Assembly (NCBI RefSeq): GCF_002876705.1
Contig: NZ_MDAG01000002.1
Coordinates: forward strand, 122,020 to 186,019
Direction of reading: 5' to 3'
DNA length: 64,000 nt
From: Enterovibrio norvegicus_B
GTDB taxonomy: Bacteria; Pseudomonadota; Gammaproteobacteria; Enterobacterales; Vibrionaceae
Below the pieces are notes generated by a model. It saw only the letters and a program-made list of their open reading frames with translations. It made no database searches and had not been told where the DNA came from. The position numbers and the translations under genes were made by a program. This document shows, piece after piece, positions 16,754-24,551 of the stretch (positions are counted from its first letter, which is position 1; each line of letters starts with the position of its first letter).

Positions 16754-17100
16754 TATCGCTTGGATGCTTGTTGCTCTAGCCTATCATCGAGACGACGAGT
16801 TAGCTCTTGAAGGCTAAGCGATATCTCCATCTGGGTTATCTCTATTCGTTCGAATGATTCACGGAACGCGCGCAAACTGGCTTGGTGTGAACGATCTAAA
16901 AAGAGTTTGGTCTCCGAAAAGCGTGTCTGTTTCGTTTCGGCGAATTCAAACCGAGACGTAGTAGCCTCACCTATTTGATGTGGCTTGCCATCGAGTTCCT
17001 CAGAAGTTGTGGCACTGGCAGCTAAAGCTACTGAAAGGAACAGGATTGAACAGGCAATGTTCGAAGGCTTCATTGGGGCGAATGGTATCGTACGTTGCAT
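16753..17100 (-). CDS. Small exported protein of unknown function
   Basis: 115 residues from an ATG at 17100, with GGAG seven bases upstream. Residues 1-30 look like a signal peptide: a charged start, a hydrophobic core SILFLSVALAA and a likely cut after ASA. The mature part of about 85 residues is polar, charged and probably a coiled coil, ending in a run of E, Q, R and K. No cysteine follows the signal, so it is not a lipoprotein; a periplasmic location is expected. I do not recognise the family. It lies between the flagellin (convergent) and the terminase-like gene on the same strand, but with a terminator upstream of it, so it is probably transcribed alone. Confidence 0.6.
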   Translation of the reverse strand: MQRTIPFAPMKPSNIACSILFLSVALAASATTSEELDGKPHQIGEATTSRFEFAETKQTRFSETKLFLDRSHQASLRAFRESFERIEITQMEISLSLQELTRRLDDRLEQQASKR

Positions 17101-17118
17101 TTCGTATCTCCGTAAACG

Positions 17119-17141
17119 AAAAAACCTCGCGAGTGCGAGGT
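17119..17141 (-). terminator. Rho-independent terminator, minus strand
   Basis: Seven-bp stem ACCTCGC/GCGAGGT (17124-17130 with 17135-17141), GAGT loop and a U run on the minus strand. It would end the transcript of the terminase-like gene. Confidence 0.75.
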
Positions 17142-17455
17142 CAGTAAAAGGTATGATTTGTCGGCGTTCAGTGTGCGATTAGCCACTATGGCCATTGTAC
17201 CGCACTTCACAGCTCTGCTTTCGTCTCTGTTGTCTGTTTGCGCTTATCGTCGCATCAAAAGTTTGGATTATGGCGGTTTCGGACGAATTTCAAAGCTCTC
17301 CGATTTATGCGCTTTTTATGCACGTAATATTCAGACCAAAATGACAGTAATTTGTTGTTTATACAGGTTTCTGTCATTTTCGACGACGAGTGTCTTTCGC
17401 GCAGTGCGGCTTACATTCATTATGTTAAATACGGTCATTATTTAACAAATTATCT
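17142..17455. other. Non-coding stretch downstream of the terminase-like gene
   Basis: About 314 bases. A 95-codon plus-strand frame here has an odd composition (many C, I, L, F, R) and no ribosome-binding site, and I do not call it. The only marked structure is the 10-bp inverted repeat at 17338-17380. In satellites the region beside a small-terminase gene can hold the packaging site; I see nothing that proves it here. Confidence 0.4.
17338..17380. repeat. Inverted repeat AAAATGACAG-N23-CTGTCATTTT
   Basis: Perfect 10-bp arms with a 23-base spacer, in the gap next to the terminase-like gene. It may be a protein-binding site or part of a packaging or replication site. Confidence 0.45.
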
Positions 17456-17923
17456 CTATCTCGGCAGGGCTGAGCTTTCTTCTGCTTCTTTCTCTACTTC
17501 TTCCAACAAGAACGCCAGTGGGTGATGTGCATCACCAGACAATTGAATGTGTTGTTTCGGGTTCCAATTCTGACGGTTTCGGCATTTAAGCCAGAATTCC
17601 ATCGCACGAACATCAGCGGGCAACTCTTCTACCGTATCAATCACTTCTCCCTTCAATGTTACTCGCTGCTTCTTTATTGTCGTCCCTACTGCGCGTTGAA
17701 ACAGGCAATAGGCAACTTCAGCATCTGCCTTCATCTTACCGTTGCGTTTGGCTTGCTCGAATTCAGGGTGAAGCTTCCCCCAGTGATGGATAGTGTCACG
17801 ATGAACCTCAAAAAAGTCCGCTAGGTCTCGGTCACGAGCGCCTAAGAGGCAGATCTTGTAGGCTTGCTGCGCGTATTCCGGCTGGTACTTATTGTTGTTT
17901 AAGTTTCCGTAAGGAGCCGGCAT
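17456..17923 (-). CDS. Terminase small subunit-like HTH protein
   Basis: 155 residues from an ATG at 17923, with AAGGA seven bases upstream. Residues 15-60 carry the helix-turn-helix pattern of the phage small-terminase/DNA-packaging family: AYKICLLGARDRDLADFFEV, then TIHHWGKLHPEF. After this come the typical DAEVAYCLFQRAVG helix and the closing EFWLKCRNRQNWNPKQ. In phages this subunit recognises the packaging site of viral DNA. In PICI-type satellites a satellite-encoded version redirects the helper's packaging machine. No large terminase subunit is present. Some members of this sequence family may be only regulators, so the packaging role is inferred. Confidence 0.75.
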   Translation of the reverse strand: MPAPYGNLNNNKYQPEYAQQAYKICLLGARDRDLADFFEVHRDTIHHWGKLHPEFEQAKRNGKMKADAEVAYCLFQRAVGTTIKKQRVTLKGEVIDTVEELPADVRAMEFWLKCRNRQNWNPKQHIQLSGDAHHPLAFLLEEVEKEAEESSALPR

Positions 17924-18090
17924 GTAAGATTCCTTATGTCAGAGGTGCTGAATTTTACCCCGCTTCACTATATCGAGGTATAGGGTATGTGTCGGAGTTA
18001 ACTATTAGGTCTCTGATACTGTAAGTGAATATATATTTGCTCATTGAAGTTTCTATAATAACATATTTAGATCAGTTGGTTACGAGCGAA

Positions 18091-19497
18091 ATGATGAATC
18101 TGTATGGGGATGCAGCCATAGAGCTGAAGTCCAAAGGTAAGAAAGTATGGAATGAGTGGGTTGAAAACAACCCAGATGCTAATGTGGACTTTTCGAATTC
18201 AACCTTTGATGAGAATTTGGGGGATTTTTCTGGCTGCAAATTCCCGCTAGGAAACGTTAGTTTCAATTCAGCGAAGTTTTTGAAAGGGGCGAAGTTCAAT
18301 GGGGCCGAGTTTAAGTCAGGATTGGTGACTTTTTCATATGCTACTTTCTCTGGTAGTTTGACTGATTTTAGGAGAGTAGATTTTGGCGACAGTGTTGTTC
18401 TGTTTGAAGGAACCATCTTTTCTTCCAGCGAGGTAGACTTTTCGAAGGCGACATTTAATCGTAAATGCGACTTTGGATTTGCAAAGTTTGAAACAGAAAA
18501 TTCAAGTTTTAGTGAGGCCAGATTTAATTCGGATACTGCTGATTTTAGCTTTGCAATGTTCCTTGGCAGACGAGTCGACTTCTATGGTTGTGCGTTTGAT
18601 TGCGACGTTTTGTTCTTTCAAACCTCATTTTTAAGTCATGCCGTTGATTTTCAGCGCTTAACATCAAAGGGGCAGGATGTATCTTTTCGCGAAGCTAGGT
18701 TTTCCGACGATTCGGTTGTGAATTTTAGTGATTCGAATTTCGATGTTGAAACACTAGACTTTAGCTGCGCTGATTTTGGACGTCACGTTAACATGACTGC
18801 TTTAAATTTTAGTGAAAGGCTGAAGAGTTTTAGCTTAAGGAATTCAGTTTTTAAAGGGAGTTTAGAGCTTTCCCTACAAAACGCAGCAGCAGTTGTGCCA
18901 GACTTCGTCGGTTCAAAAACTTCCAGCCACACCTCCCTACAAGGTTTGACAATCAAATTGCCAACCTCTGTGTTCAGAAAAGCAAACGATGTGGATGATG
19001 CACATAAACTGCGACGTCTCAAGGAAATAGCCGAAAGCAACAAAGACCATGAGGCAGCCTTGCGCTTTCACGCTGATGAGATGAGGGCCAAGCGCTGGCA
19101 TTCACTTGGTACGGGGGCGAGCTTACTTGATGCATTTTTTGATTTCACAAGCCGCTATGGACAAAGTATTGCAAGACCGGTCATTGGCCTGCTTCTATGC
19201 ATGATCGGTTTAACGTTATATACAGTTGGCTTTGCGCCATTCACATCGAATTGGCTTAGTAATATGGTGTCGATAGATTGCCAAACTTGGCTAAATGGCT
19301 TGGATGTAGCGTTAAATAAAACCATCCCATTTCTAGGCAGTGTAAAAACGGAAGGCAAACAGGCTTATGATGCGTTGCATGACTCAGGGGTACTTCCAGA
19401 AAGCTATGGTGCAGTTAGCACGTTGTTTTTCGCATTGCCCAGCTTTGCCTTTCTGTTCTTAATTGGTCTGGGTTTAAGGAATCGATTTCGAATCTAA
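18091..19497 (+). CDS. Pentapeptide-like repeat protein with C-terminal membrane segments
   Basis: 468 residues from the ATG at 18091, where GAG lies close upstream. A GTG at 18025 would add 22 residues but has no ribosome site. Residues 30 to about 290 form an extended series of degenerate repeats built on (S/A)xF and DFS/DFR units (for example VDFSKATFNRKCDFGFAKF). They are related to pentapeptide repeats and probably form a beta-helix. A charged helical linker follows (RRLKEIAESNKDHEAALRFH), then two hydrophobic segments at about residues 375-395 and 445-463. Base composition is visibly AT-richer than the host genes. Membrane-anchored sensors of this make-up occur as cargo of mobile elements. 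An anti-phage role is possible but unproven. Confidence 0.7.
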   Translation: MMNLYGDAAIELKSKGKKVWNEWVENNPDANVDFSNSTFDENLGDFSGCKFPLGNVSFNSAKFLKGAKFNGAEFKSGLVTFSYATFSGSLTDFRRVDFGDSVVLFEGTIFSSSEVDFSKATFNRKCDFGFAKFETENSSFSEARFNSDTADFSFAMFLGRRVDFYGCAFDCDVLFFQTSFLSHAVDFQRLTSKGQDVSFREARFSDDSVVNFSDSNFDVETLDFSCADFGRHVNMTALNFSERLKSFSLRNSVFKGSLELSLQNAAAVVPDFVGSKTSSHTSLQGLTIKLPTSVFRKANDVDDAHKLRRLKEIAESNKDHEAALRFHADEMRAKRWHSLGTGASLLDAFFDFTSRYGQSIARPVIGLLLCMIGLTLYTVGFAPFTSNWLSNMVSIDCQTWLNGLDVALNKTIPFLGSVKTEGKQAYDALHDSGVLPESYGAVSTLFFALPSFAFLFLIGLGLRNRFRI

Positions 19498-19559
19498 AAC
19501 GACGCAAAGCAAAAACTCTCCGCTTACGCGGCGCTGTTGCTTCACGTCGGTGGAGGGTT

Positions 19560-19676
19560 TGGTGGAAAAAGTGATGTTTTTACGGCTAAGCTTTTCGTAT
19601 ATAAAACATAGTGTCTGACTGAAGTGGTATTTTCCAATGTAGAAATGTAGTCAGATTTACTCCACTTTTTCCACCA
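19560..19676. repeat. 14-bp inverted repeat beside the primase gene, possible replication origin
   Basis: TGGTGGAAAAAGTG (19560-19573) is matched by CACTTTTTCCACCA (19663-19676). The arms are perfect, with 89 mostly AT-rich bases between, directly downstream of the primase-helicase gene. P4-type elements keep their origin or its cis-acting repeat near the alpha gene, so this is the best candidate here. Confidence 0.4.
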
Positions 19677-19683
19677 AGGGCTG

Positions 19684-22165
19684 TTAGGCTGCCTTAATTC
19701 CCAAAATCGTGGCTGTGCGGGACGTCAACCCACTGAAGACGCGATACCCTCCATAGAGTGAATCAGCGTTGCCAAGGGCCTCCATCTGCTGCATGAACGT
19801 CGCTTTTTTGTAAGCTCGGACGCCACACCGAATACACCAGTCACGGTACAAGCCATACCCCTCGGACACCTTCAATGGTTTCTTCATGTTCCCGTCGCCA
19901 CGAAGCTCGATATAGTTATCATCGTGGTCGTTCAGCCACCCCTGTACGCTGTTGCCTTCGGCCTTCCATTTAACCAGGCACTCGGAATGAGCTGGTGAGA
20001 GGTAAATGCCATTTGCCAAATAGTCTTCCACTCCCTCAATTGCCCATGAGAGGATTGCAGGCAGTTCTTCAGCTACGATTCGTTCAAGTAGGCTAGGGTC
20101 ACGCTCTGATGCTGGCTTAGTGTTGTTGAAATGGAAGATAGCCCAGCGACGGTAGAACCCCTCAGAATGATCCGTTGTCTTCGGGAAAAAGTTACCATTG
20201 AACCAGTTTGTGGCTCGCGGAGTGTAAGTAAACACCTTGCCATATGGCTCACGTGCACTGATTTTGTCACCACCAATGATTGATTTGAAATCTGCACTTG
20301 GGATGGGTTTGTCCTTATCCAGCTCTGGGACGAGATTAAAGCGCTTACCTGCGAGAGCTGCGCGTTGATAGGCATCATCCATAAACATCGGTGAAACTGA
20401 AGCAACAGCAGTATCAGGCAGCATATTAGCTAGTACCTTCAATAATACCGACTTACCTGACCCCGCTTGGCCGAAAAGCATGATGGCCAATTGAAGCATT
20501 GGCATTACACCAAAAAGGGATAAACCAAAGCACATGCGAAGTTGGCGAACCTGCTCATCTGAGTGGCAACCCGCGAATGCCTCCGATAGCATTTTTTGGA
20601 ACGATTTCGCTTCAGTGCCTTTTGCTGCAGGGTTAAACGTCAAGCGATGACGGGCGCGATGCAGTGGGTTAGCCTCTTCCAAGATAATGGTGCTGCCTTT
20701 GATGCACAGGAACCCGCTTGGCGTGTTTACTCCGCAAGGTGCCTCCTCAAAGAAATCTTGCTCCTCCTGAAGGTCATACGCAAAGCCTGAGATTGATTTG
20801 TAGTCTGGAACGCGCTGGCATAAGTCTTGAGTATTGAATCGTAGAGAGACCTCAGTGCCGAGCTTTGAAAGCGTCTTCTCGACCCAAACACCGGCGCTTT
20901 CCTGATAGGTCCACATGCTGCCATATGCCCCAACCATCTCGGTATCCCCGCATTTTTTTACTAGTTCTCGTGCAATATCACCATGACTAAGCCCATCCGT
21001 GTTCTCAGCAGCTTGAATCTCACTGATATGGGCATACATATCTTTAAATGTCACCCCTGTTAGCTTCTTCAACTCTTTCATATGGCGTGATTTGAACAGT
21101 GTTTTTGCCTCGATGATCCGTTTTATCGCTTGGTCAAATGCCCACGCGTCATCAGGGTCGGTACGAAGACATTCGATAGCCTCTTCAAATAGATTGATTG
21201 GCTTTCGCGGTTCAATAATGTTTTCATTCATTACCTTGGCAACGGCACCGTTACCATGCTTAATGGCAAAATCATTCCAGTCGGTGCCTTCTGATGGGCT
21301 TTGAAACGTTGGCATCGAGTAAGGCAAGTCCTCTTTCTCAAACAGCTTCTCTGCGGTTTCCTTTCCTTTATTGCCTTTCCCTTCGGCCTCTTTAGCGGCA
21401 TCGTTATCGGCGGCCACGATGACCTTGGAATCAGGAAACAGCTCTTTGACGATGGGCGCTACGACTAAAAGGTTATTTGCATTGAAGGCACAAACGACAG
21501 TTTTACCTGTAGCGTCATAGACAGTGGCTGCAGTAGCAAAACCTTCGGCAATGTAAACGGTATCAGTATCACCTTCGAACTTGAACATGCCGCCTTTCGT
21601 CGTCCCTCCTGTCATAAAGAACTTGGAGCCATTCCCCGTGATAGCCTGAAGAGAGACAACAGAACCGTCTTTATCCTCAAGAGGAATGAGCAGTACGTCG
21701 TCTAGTGAACCTTTGCTCTCAGGGTTATCAAAAAATTCAGCGCATGGGATGGATGATTTCCACTTTGCCCCTTTGACGGAGATATCGCCTTTGCTCTTGA
21801 CGTAAGGGTGACAACCTTTAGCGGGCTCTGCTGACTGAACCACAATAGCTGCATATTGAGCGCGAGACTGCGCTGCTTTCTTTGCTGTTTCCTTGGCAGC
21901 ATGGAGAACTTGTTTGATTGCCAGCCTATCTTCCAAAGAAACTGAAGTGTGGTTGTTTGAGCACCATGTATGTTGCTCACCAGATCGCCAGCACCCGAAT
22001 ACACCCACGATGATGCCATTTGGATTAGTGTGGAGGACGTAATAACCTGACTTGTCGCTCGGTTTACCATTGCTGCTGAAACGGTGAAGACGGCCGCGCC
22101 AGTAGATCTTGTGGCGCAACCAAACCAGCTTGCTCGATTGCCTGTGTGAATTTTTGGATCGTCAT
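19684..22165 (-). pseudogene. P4-alpha/D5-type primase-helicase, frameshifted near the N-terminus
   Basis: The main frame (from 22119, a TTG) encodes 811 residues. In order it has an N-terminal region with LHRFSSNGKPSDKSGYYVLH, a Toprim primase domain (YIAEGFATAATV, then VIVAADNDAA), and a C-terminal SF3/D5 helicase with Walker A FGQAGSGKS. The true start is most likely the ATG at 22165, with AAAGGA upstream. It opens MTIQKFTQAIEQAGLVAPQD, the usual beginning of these proteins, but lies in another frame, which stops after 33 codons. One extra base or two missing bases near 22096 would join the two frames. Either the gene is broken, the TTG gives a shortened active protein, or the base call is wrong. 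It would replicate the excised element. Confidence 0.75.
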
Positions 22166-22210
22166 ATGATTTCCTTTGCGCCCCTATGTTCAGAGGCGCA
22201 TACAATACGA

Positions 22211-22378
22211 TTAGAGGGTGATCAGCAGCTCTACTGAGCTGGACTTGGCTAAAGTTTGCGGTGTCTTAGATTGGCTGCTTTGAATCAGGTCAGCTTGTTC
22301 CTGGTCAGGGTGATAAAGCTCTCCAGAAGCGTCTAAATATCGGAGATAAGCCTCGTGCGTGAATAAATTACTTCCCAT
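22211..22378 (-). CDS. Small ORF upstream of the primase
   Basis: 55 residues from an ATG at 22378, with GAGGG six bases upstream, ending in TAA at 22211. It begins MGSNLFTHEAYLRYLD and is acidic and soluble. It starts ten bases after the stop of the preceding 180-residue gene and ends 46 bases before the primase start, so it fits an AlpA-to-primase operon. I do not recognise it. The good ribosome site and tight packing are the reason for calling it. Confidence 0.55.
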   Translation of the reverse strand: MGSNLFTHEAYLRYLDASGELYHPDQEQADLIQSSQSKTPQTLAKSSSVELLITL

Positions 22379-22387
22379 TGGAATCCC

Positions 22388-22930
22388 TCAGGCTGCCATC
22401 GGCAAAAACTCAAAAGAGCGCTGCTCTTTTCCGACCTTGATAGGCACTTGATGGCGAGTTTCGCTAGAAAGGTATTTGTCTCGGTTGGTATCAGAGATGA
22501 ACCAGTACGTTGGATGTTCGCTATCTCCCTTAGCACACTCAACTTCACAGCCAATATGGTGACGAATGAAGTACACAACACGGTAAGCATTCGCTTCAGA
22601 AACGGTCATCAGCGCAATATCCACTTCAGTTAATTTTTGACCGCGAAGAAGCATGTTGTGAAAGATGTCCCATGCGACCGATTTCCAGCCCTTTCCCTTC
22701 GGAAGAAACTGCTTATACACTTTCATCTTGTTTGCTTGTGAGGTGGAAAAGAAATCATGTGGACGTGCATAGCCAGTACGTTTTTCAGACTGTTTCCTGA
22801 CAGAGGAGTTAGTGCTGGTAAAGTCAATTGTTGGGTTCGATCCGCCTTTGTTCCCTGAACTAACGATGTAGGGATATTTGCGCATACAGGTTCCGGCGGC
22901 TTTTTCTGCAAAACTATCAATGATTACCAT
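22388..22930 (-). CDS. Unknown protein of the satellite early operon
   Basis: 180 residues from the ATG at 22930, with GAGG nine bases upstream; a TTG five codons earlier is possible. It overlaps the end of the AlpA-like gene by 14 bases, so the two are translationally coupled. The N-terminal half is basic and polar without a clear domain. The C-terminal half (about residues 95-160) reads like a winged helix: WDIFHNMLLRGQKLTEVDIA, then NAYRVVYFIRHHIG, and a two-stranded wing ending in YWF. A DNA-binding role in replication or regulation is likely from position. I do not recognise the family. Confidence 0.65.
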   Translation of the reverse strand: MVIIDSFAEKAAGTCMRKYPYIVSSGNKGGSNPTIDFTSTNSSVRKQSEKRTGYARPHDFFSTSQANKMKVYKQFLPKGKGWKSVAWDIFHNMLLRGQKLTEVDIALMTVSEANAYRVVYFIRHHIGCEVECAKGDSEHPTYWFISDTNRDKYLSSETRHQVPIKVGKEQRSFEFLPMAA

Positions 22931-23186
22931 AAAATTGTCCCTCAATACGTTTTTTCCGATTTGAAATTATTTCACCAACAAATTTGGCTATCTCGGCATC
23001 AGAGTAACCGCAGTATCTTGCTTCTAGAATTGACTCAATTTCGCTCACGAGCCACGCTTTTGAGCGAGGAGCCAAGTTTATGCTTGATGGGATTAGCCCC
23101 TTTTGCACATGGCGGTATAGGGTCGAGAGGGAAACGCCAAGCATCTGACATGCTTGGCTTGGATTTAAAAGGTTGGGAGTGCTCAT
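22917..23186 (-). CDS. AlpA-like transcriptional regulator
   Basis: 89 residues. The N-terminal 50 residues are an AlpA/MerR-like helix-turn-helix: LLNPSQACQMLGVSLSTLYR, then a recognition segment and a short wing (AWLVSEIESILEAR). AlpA-type proteins activate or repress early genes and can act as excisionases in P4-like elements. It stands at the head of the probable early operon (AlpA, 180-residue protein, small ORF, primase). The start is set by GAGGAAA about 11 bases upstream. A possible -35 (TTGATA) lies at about 23241-23246 in the minus direction. The C-terminal 35 residues are basic. Confidence 0.85.
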   Translation of the reverse strand: MSTPNLLNPSQACQMLGVSLSTLYRHVQKGLIPSSINLAPRSKAWLVSEIESILEARYCGYSDAEIAKFVGEIISNRKKRIEGQFYGNH

Positions 23187-23262
23187 TGCTTCTCATTTCC
23201 TCGTTGTTAAAGAACGTGAGAAGCATTAAATGTCATAACGTATCAAGGGTGGGGGATCACCA

Positions 23263-23988
23263 CTATTTGTTTACCTGATCCCTTGCTTTTCTCTTAATAT
23301 CCTGAATGAGTTCGTGGGAGATTTGGATGTGGTGTAAGGCTTCTGGCACTTTATCTATGTTTCTCAAAAAAAGTTCAGCGATACGATTAGATAGGACAAG
23401 CTCTGCACAGCTTTGCTGGTGAGGTTCAATATCGGAAAAGACATATTCTCGGAATTTTCGTCGGCATAGTTTTAATTGAGTCGGGTAGTCTGCGCCATCC
23501 GAGATCTTAAATCCCAGAGCTTCCGCCAAAGCCATCCTATCCATTTCGTTGTTCCAATGTTCTGGAAACAAAATACTGTAAGCGATGATCAACAAGCCCT
23601 TGTGAGCAGCAATCAACGGACTTTTTTTTGTTGGGTTGGCATATGCCAAGCTGATTGGAGCGCGGGTGGGATTACCTTGAGCATCCCCACAGCTAAGTGT
23701 GTGTGTAGCTAGTGCTAAAAATTCAAAAGCGTCTATCTGGACTTCATGTAAATCAGATTGCAATGCATTGATTATTTTATCTGCCCCGTTCTTAGCAGAC
23801 TGAAGATATAGATCGGTCGGAACCGGAATAGTTACGCGATCACCAATATATCTTCTTTGGCTATCGAATTGAGCGTCGTCTAATGGGTATTGCACTACTC
23901 TTGACTCATTGCTGGCGGGGACTTTTTCAAAGCCAAGTCCTAGGTTTTTGAAATCGAGTTTTAGTTTGTTAGTTACGAAGACCTTCAA
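23263..23988 (-). CDS. Unknown 241-residue element protein
   Basis: 241 residues from a TTG at 23988; no ATG lies near the start, and the AAAGG upstream is about 11 bases away. No signal peptide, membrane segment or known motif is visible. The C-terminal half is helical and charged and ends in a basic tail (IKRKARDQVNK). It is the gene nearest attR, upstream of the AlpA-like gene on the same strand, with a 76-base gap. It could be a regulator or a cargo gene. I do not recognise it. Confidence 0.6.
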   Translation of the reverse strand: MKVFVTNKLKLDFKNLGLGFEKVPASNESRVVQYPLDDAQFDSQRRYIGDRVTIPVPTDLYLQSAKNGADKIINALQSDLHEVQIDAFEFLALATHTLSCGDAQGNPTRAPISLAYANPTKKSPLIAAHKGLLIIAYSILFPEHWNNEMDRMALAEALGFKISDGADYPTQLKLCRRKFREYVFSDIEPHQQSCAELVLSNRIAELFLRNIDKVPEALHHIQISHELIQDIKRKARDQVNK

Positions 23989-24193
23989 ATTGCTTTCTAC
24001 CTTTCTGCATAGAGGGGGCTAAGTGGCGAGGAGGTTATCCTACTAGGGGAAAGGTCGAGTTGACTTGAGGCAAATGTTAATGATTGAAATTGGGAAGGTT
24101 TACCACTAGTGACGGCTGCGGTAACGGCAAACCATCGACTTTTAGAGCAAGCTGTCAGGCAGAGGTCTTGGAGCTGCTTAACTACGGCAGGTA

Positions 24194-24227
24194 CAAAAAA
24201 AGCCAGCAAACGGAATGCTTGCTAGCT
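24194..24227 (-). terminator. Terminator now serving tRNA-Pro
   Basis: Nine-bp stem (24201-24209 with 24219-24227; one G-U pair on the minus strand) followed by six U on the minus strand. It lies 126 bases past the tRNA-Pro 3' end, inside the element. Confidence 0.7.
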
Positions 24228-24267
24228 TATTTGCGCCTGAAAGGCGTATGCACCAACTAAGAGTGAG

Positions 24268-24295
24268 TGTACACGTGGTGTGTACATGTACACGT
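24268..24295. repeat. TGTACACGT direct repeats with palindrome near attR
   Basis: Two identical nonamers spaced 19 bases apart, overlapping the perfect palindrome GTGTACATGTACAC, 50-80 bases from the attR core. Candidate integrase arm-type or regulator sites. Confidence 0.45.
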
Positions 24296-24344
24296 TTGAT
24301 GCTTTAAGATAACCAATCACAACAACCTATGTGACTGATTAACC

Positions 24345-24398
24345 TCGAAAAATGGTCGGTCTGAGAGGATTTGAACCTCCGACCCCTGACACCCCATG
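24345..24398. repeat. attR: 54-bp direct repeat within tRNA-Pro
   Basis: Identical to 12714-12767. It overlaps the 3' half of the intact tRNA-Pro gene, so integration rebuilt a complete tRNA at this end. Confidence 0.95.
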
Positions 24399-24429
24399 AC
24401 AGTGCGCTACCAAGCTGCGCTACAGACCG
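24353..24429 (-). tRNA. tRNA-Pro (anticodon GGG)
   Basis: 77 bases with encoded CCA. Acceptor CGGTCTG/CAGACCG, D-arm GCGC/GCGC, anticodon loop ATGGGGT with GGG at 34-36, and T-arm GGAGG-TTCAAAT-CCTCT. It closely resembles E. coli proL, including the U-U oppositions in the anticodon stem. It is the integration site of the element. Confidence 0.96.
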
Positions 24430-24521
24430 ACTAACTGAAATTCATGTTACGAACTGAGTGTTAATGTGTCAATTGTCTTTATTCATTTTCTCTGGGCGAT
24501 TCAACCAGTTGGATAAGGAAT

Positions 24522-24544
24522 AAAAAAAGCAGCCGTTGGGCTGC
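24522..24544 (-). terminator. Rho-independent terminator of yejM
   Basis: Stem GCAGCC/GGCTGC (24529-24534 with 24539-24544), GTTG loop and seven U on the minus strand, right after the yejM stop. Confidence 0.85.
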
Positions 24545-24551
24545 CTTCTTT

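Larger units (their letters stand above)
23989..24344. other. Non-coding end of the element beside attR
   Basis: About 356 bases without a convincing gene. It holds a minus-strand terminator at 24194-24227. It also holds two direct copies of TGTACACGT (24268-24276 and 24287-24295), the second inside the palindrome GTGTACATGTACAC (24280-24293). Repeats near an att core are often arm sites for integrase or excisionase. Confidence 0.5.
12714..24398. mobile_element. Integrated phage-satellite-like element in tRNA-Pro(GGG)
   Basis: Bounded by perfect 54-bp direct repeats (12714-12767 and 24345-24398) that are the 3' part of a tRNA-Pro gene; one element unit is 11,631 bp. Genes in order: tyrosine integrase (+), HEPN-like protein (+), umuC remnant (+), flagellin (+), exported small protein (-), terminase-small-subunit-like protein (-), pentapeptide-like membrane protein (+), P4-alpha/D5-type primase-helicase (-, frameshifted), 55-codon small ORF (-), unknown 180-residue protein (-), AlpA-like regulator (-), unknown 241-residue protein (-). 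No capsid, tail, portal, lysis or conjugation genes are present. The combination fits a phage satellite that needs a helper phage for particles; that is inference from gene content. Confidence 0.88.

Noticed and set aside
17158..17445. 95-codon plus-strand frame near the terminase-like gene
   Set aside because: Unusual composition, no ribosome site, and it contains the inverted repeat.
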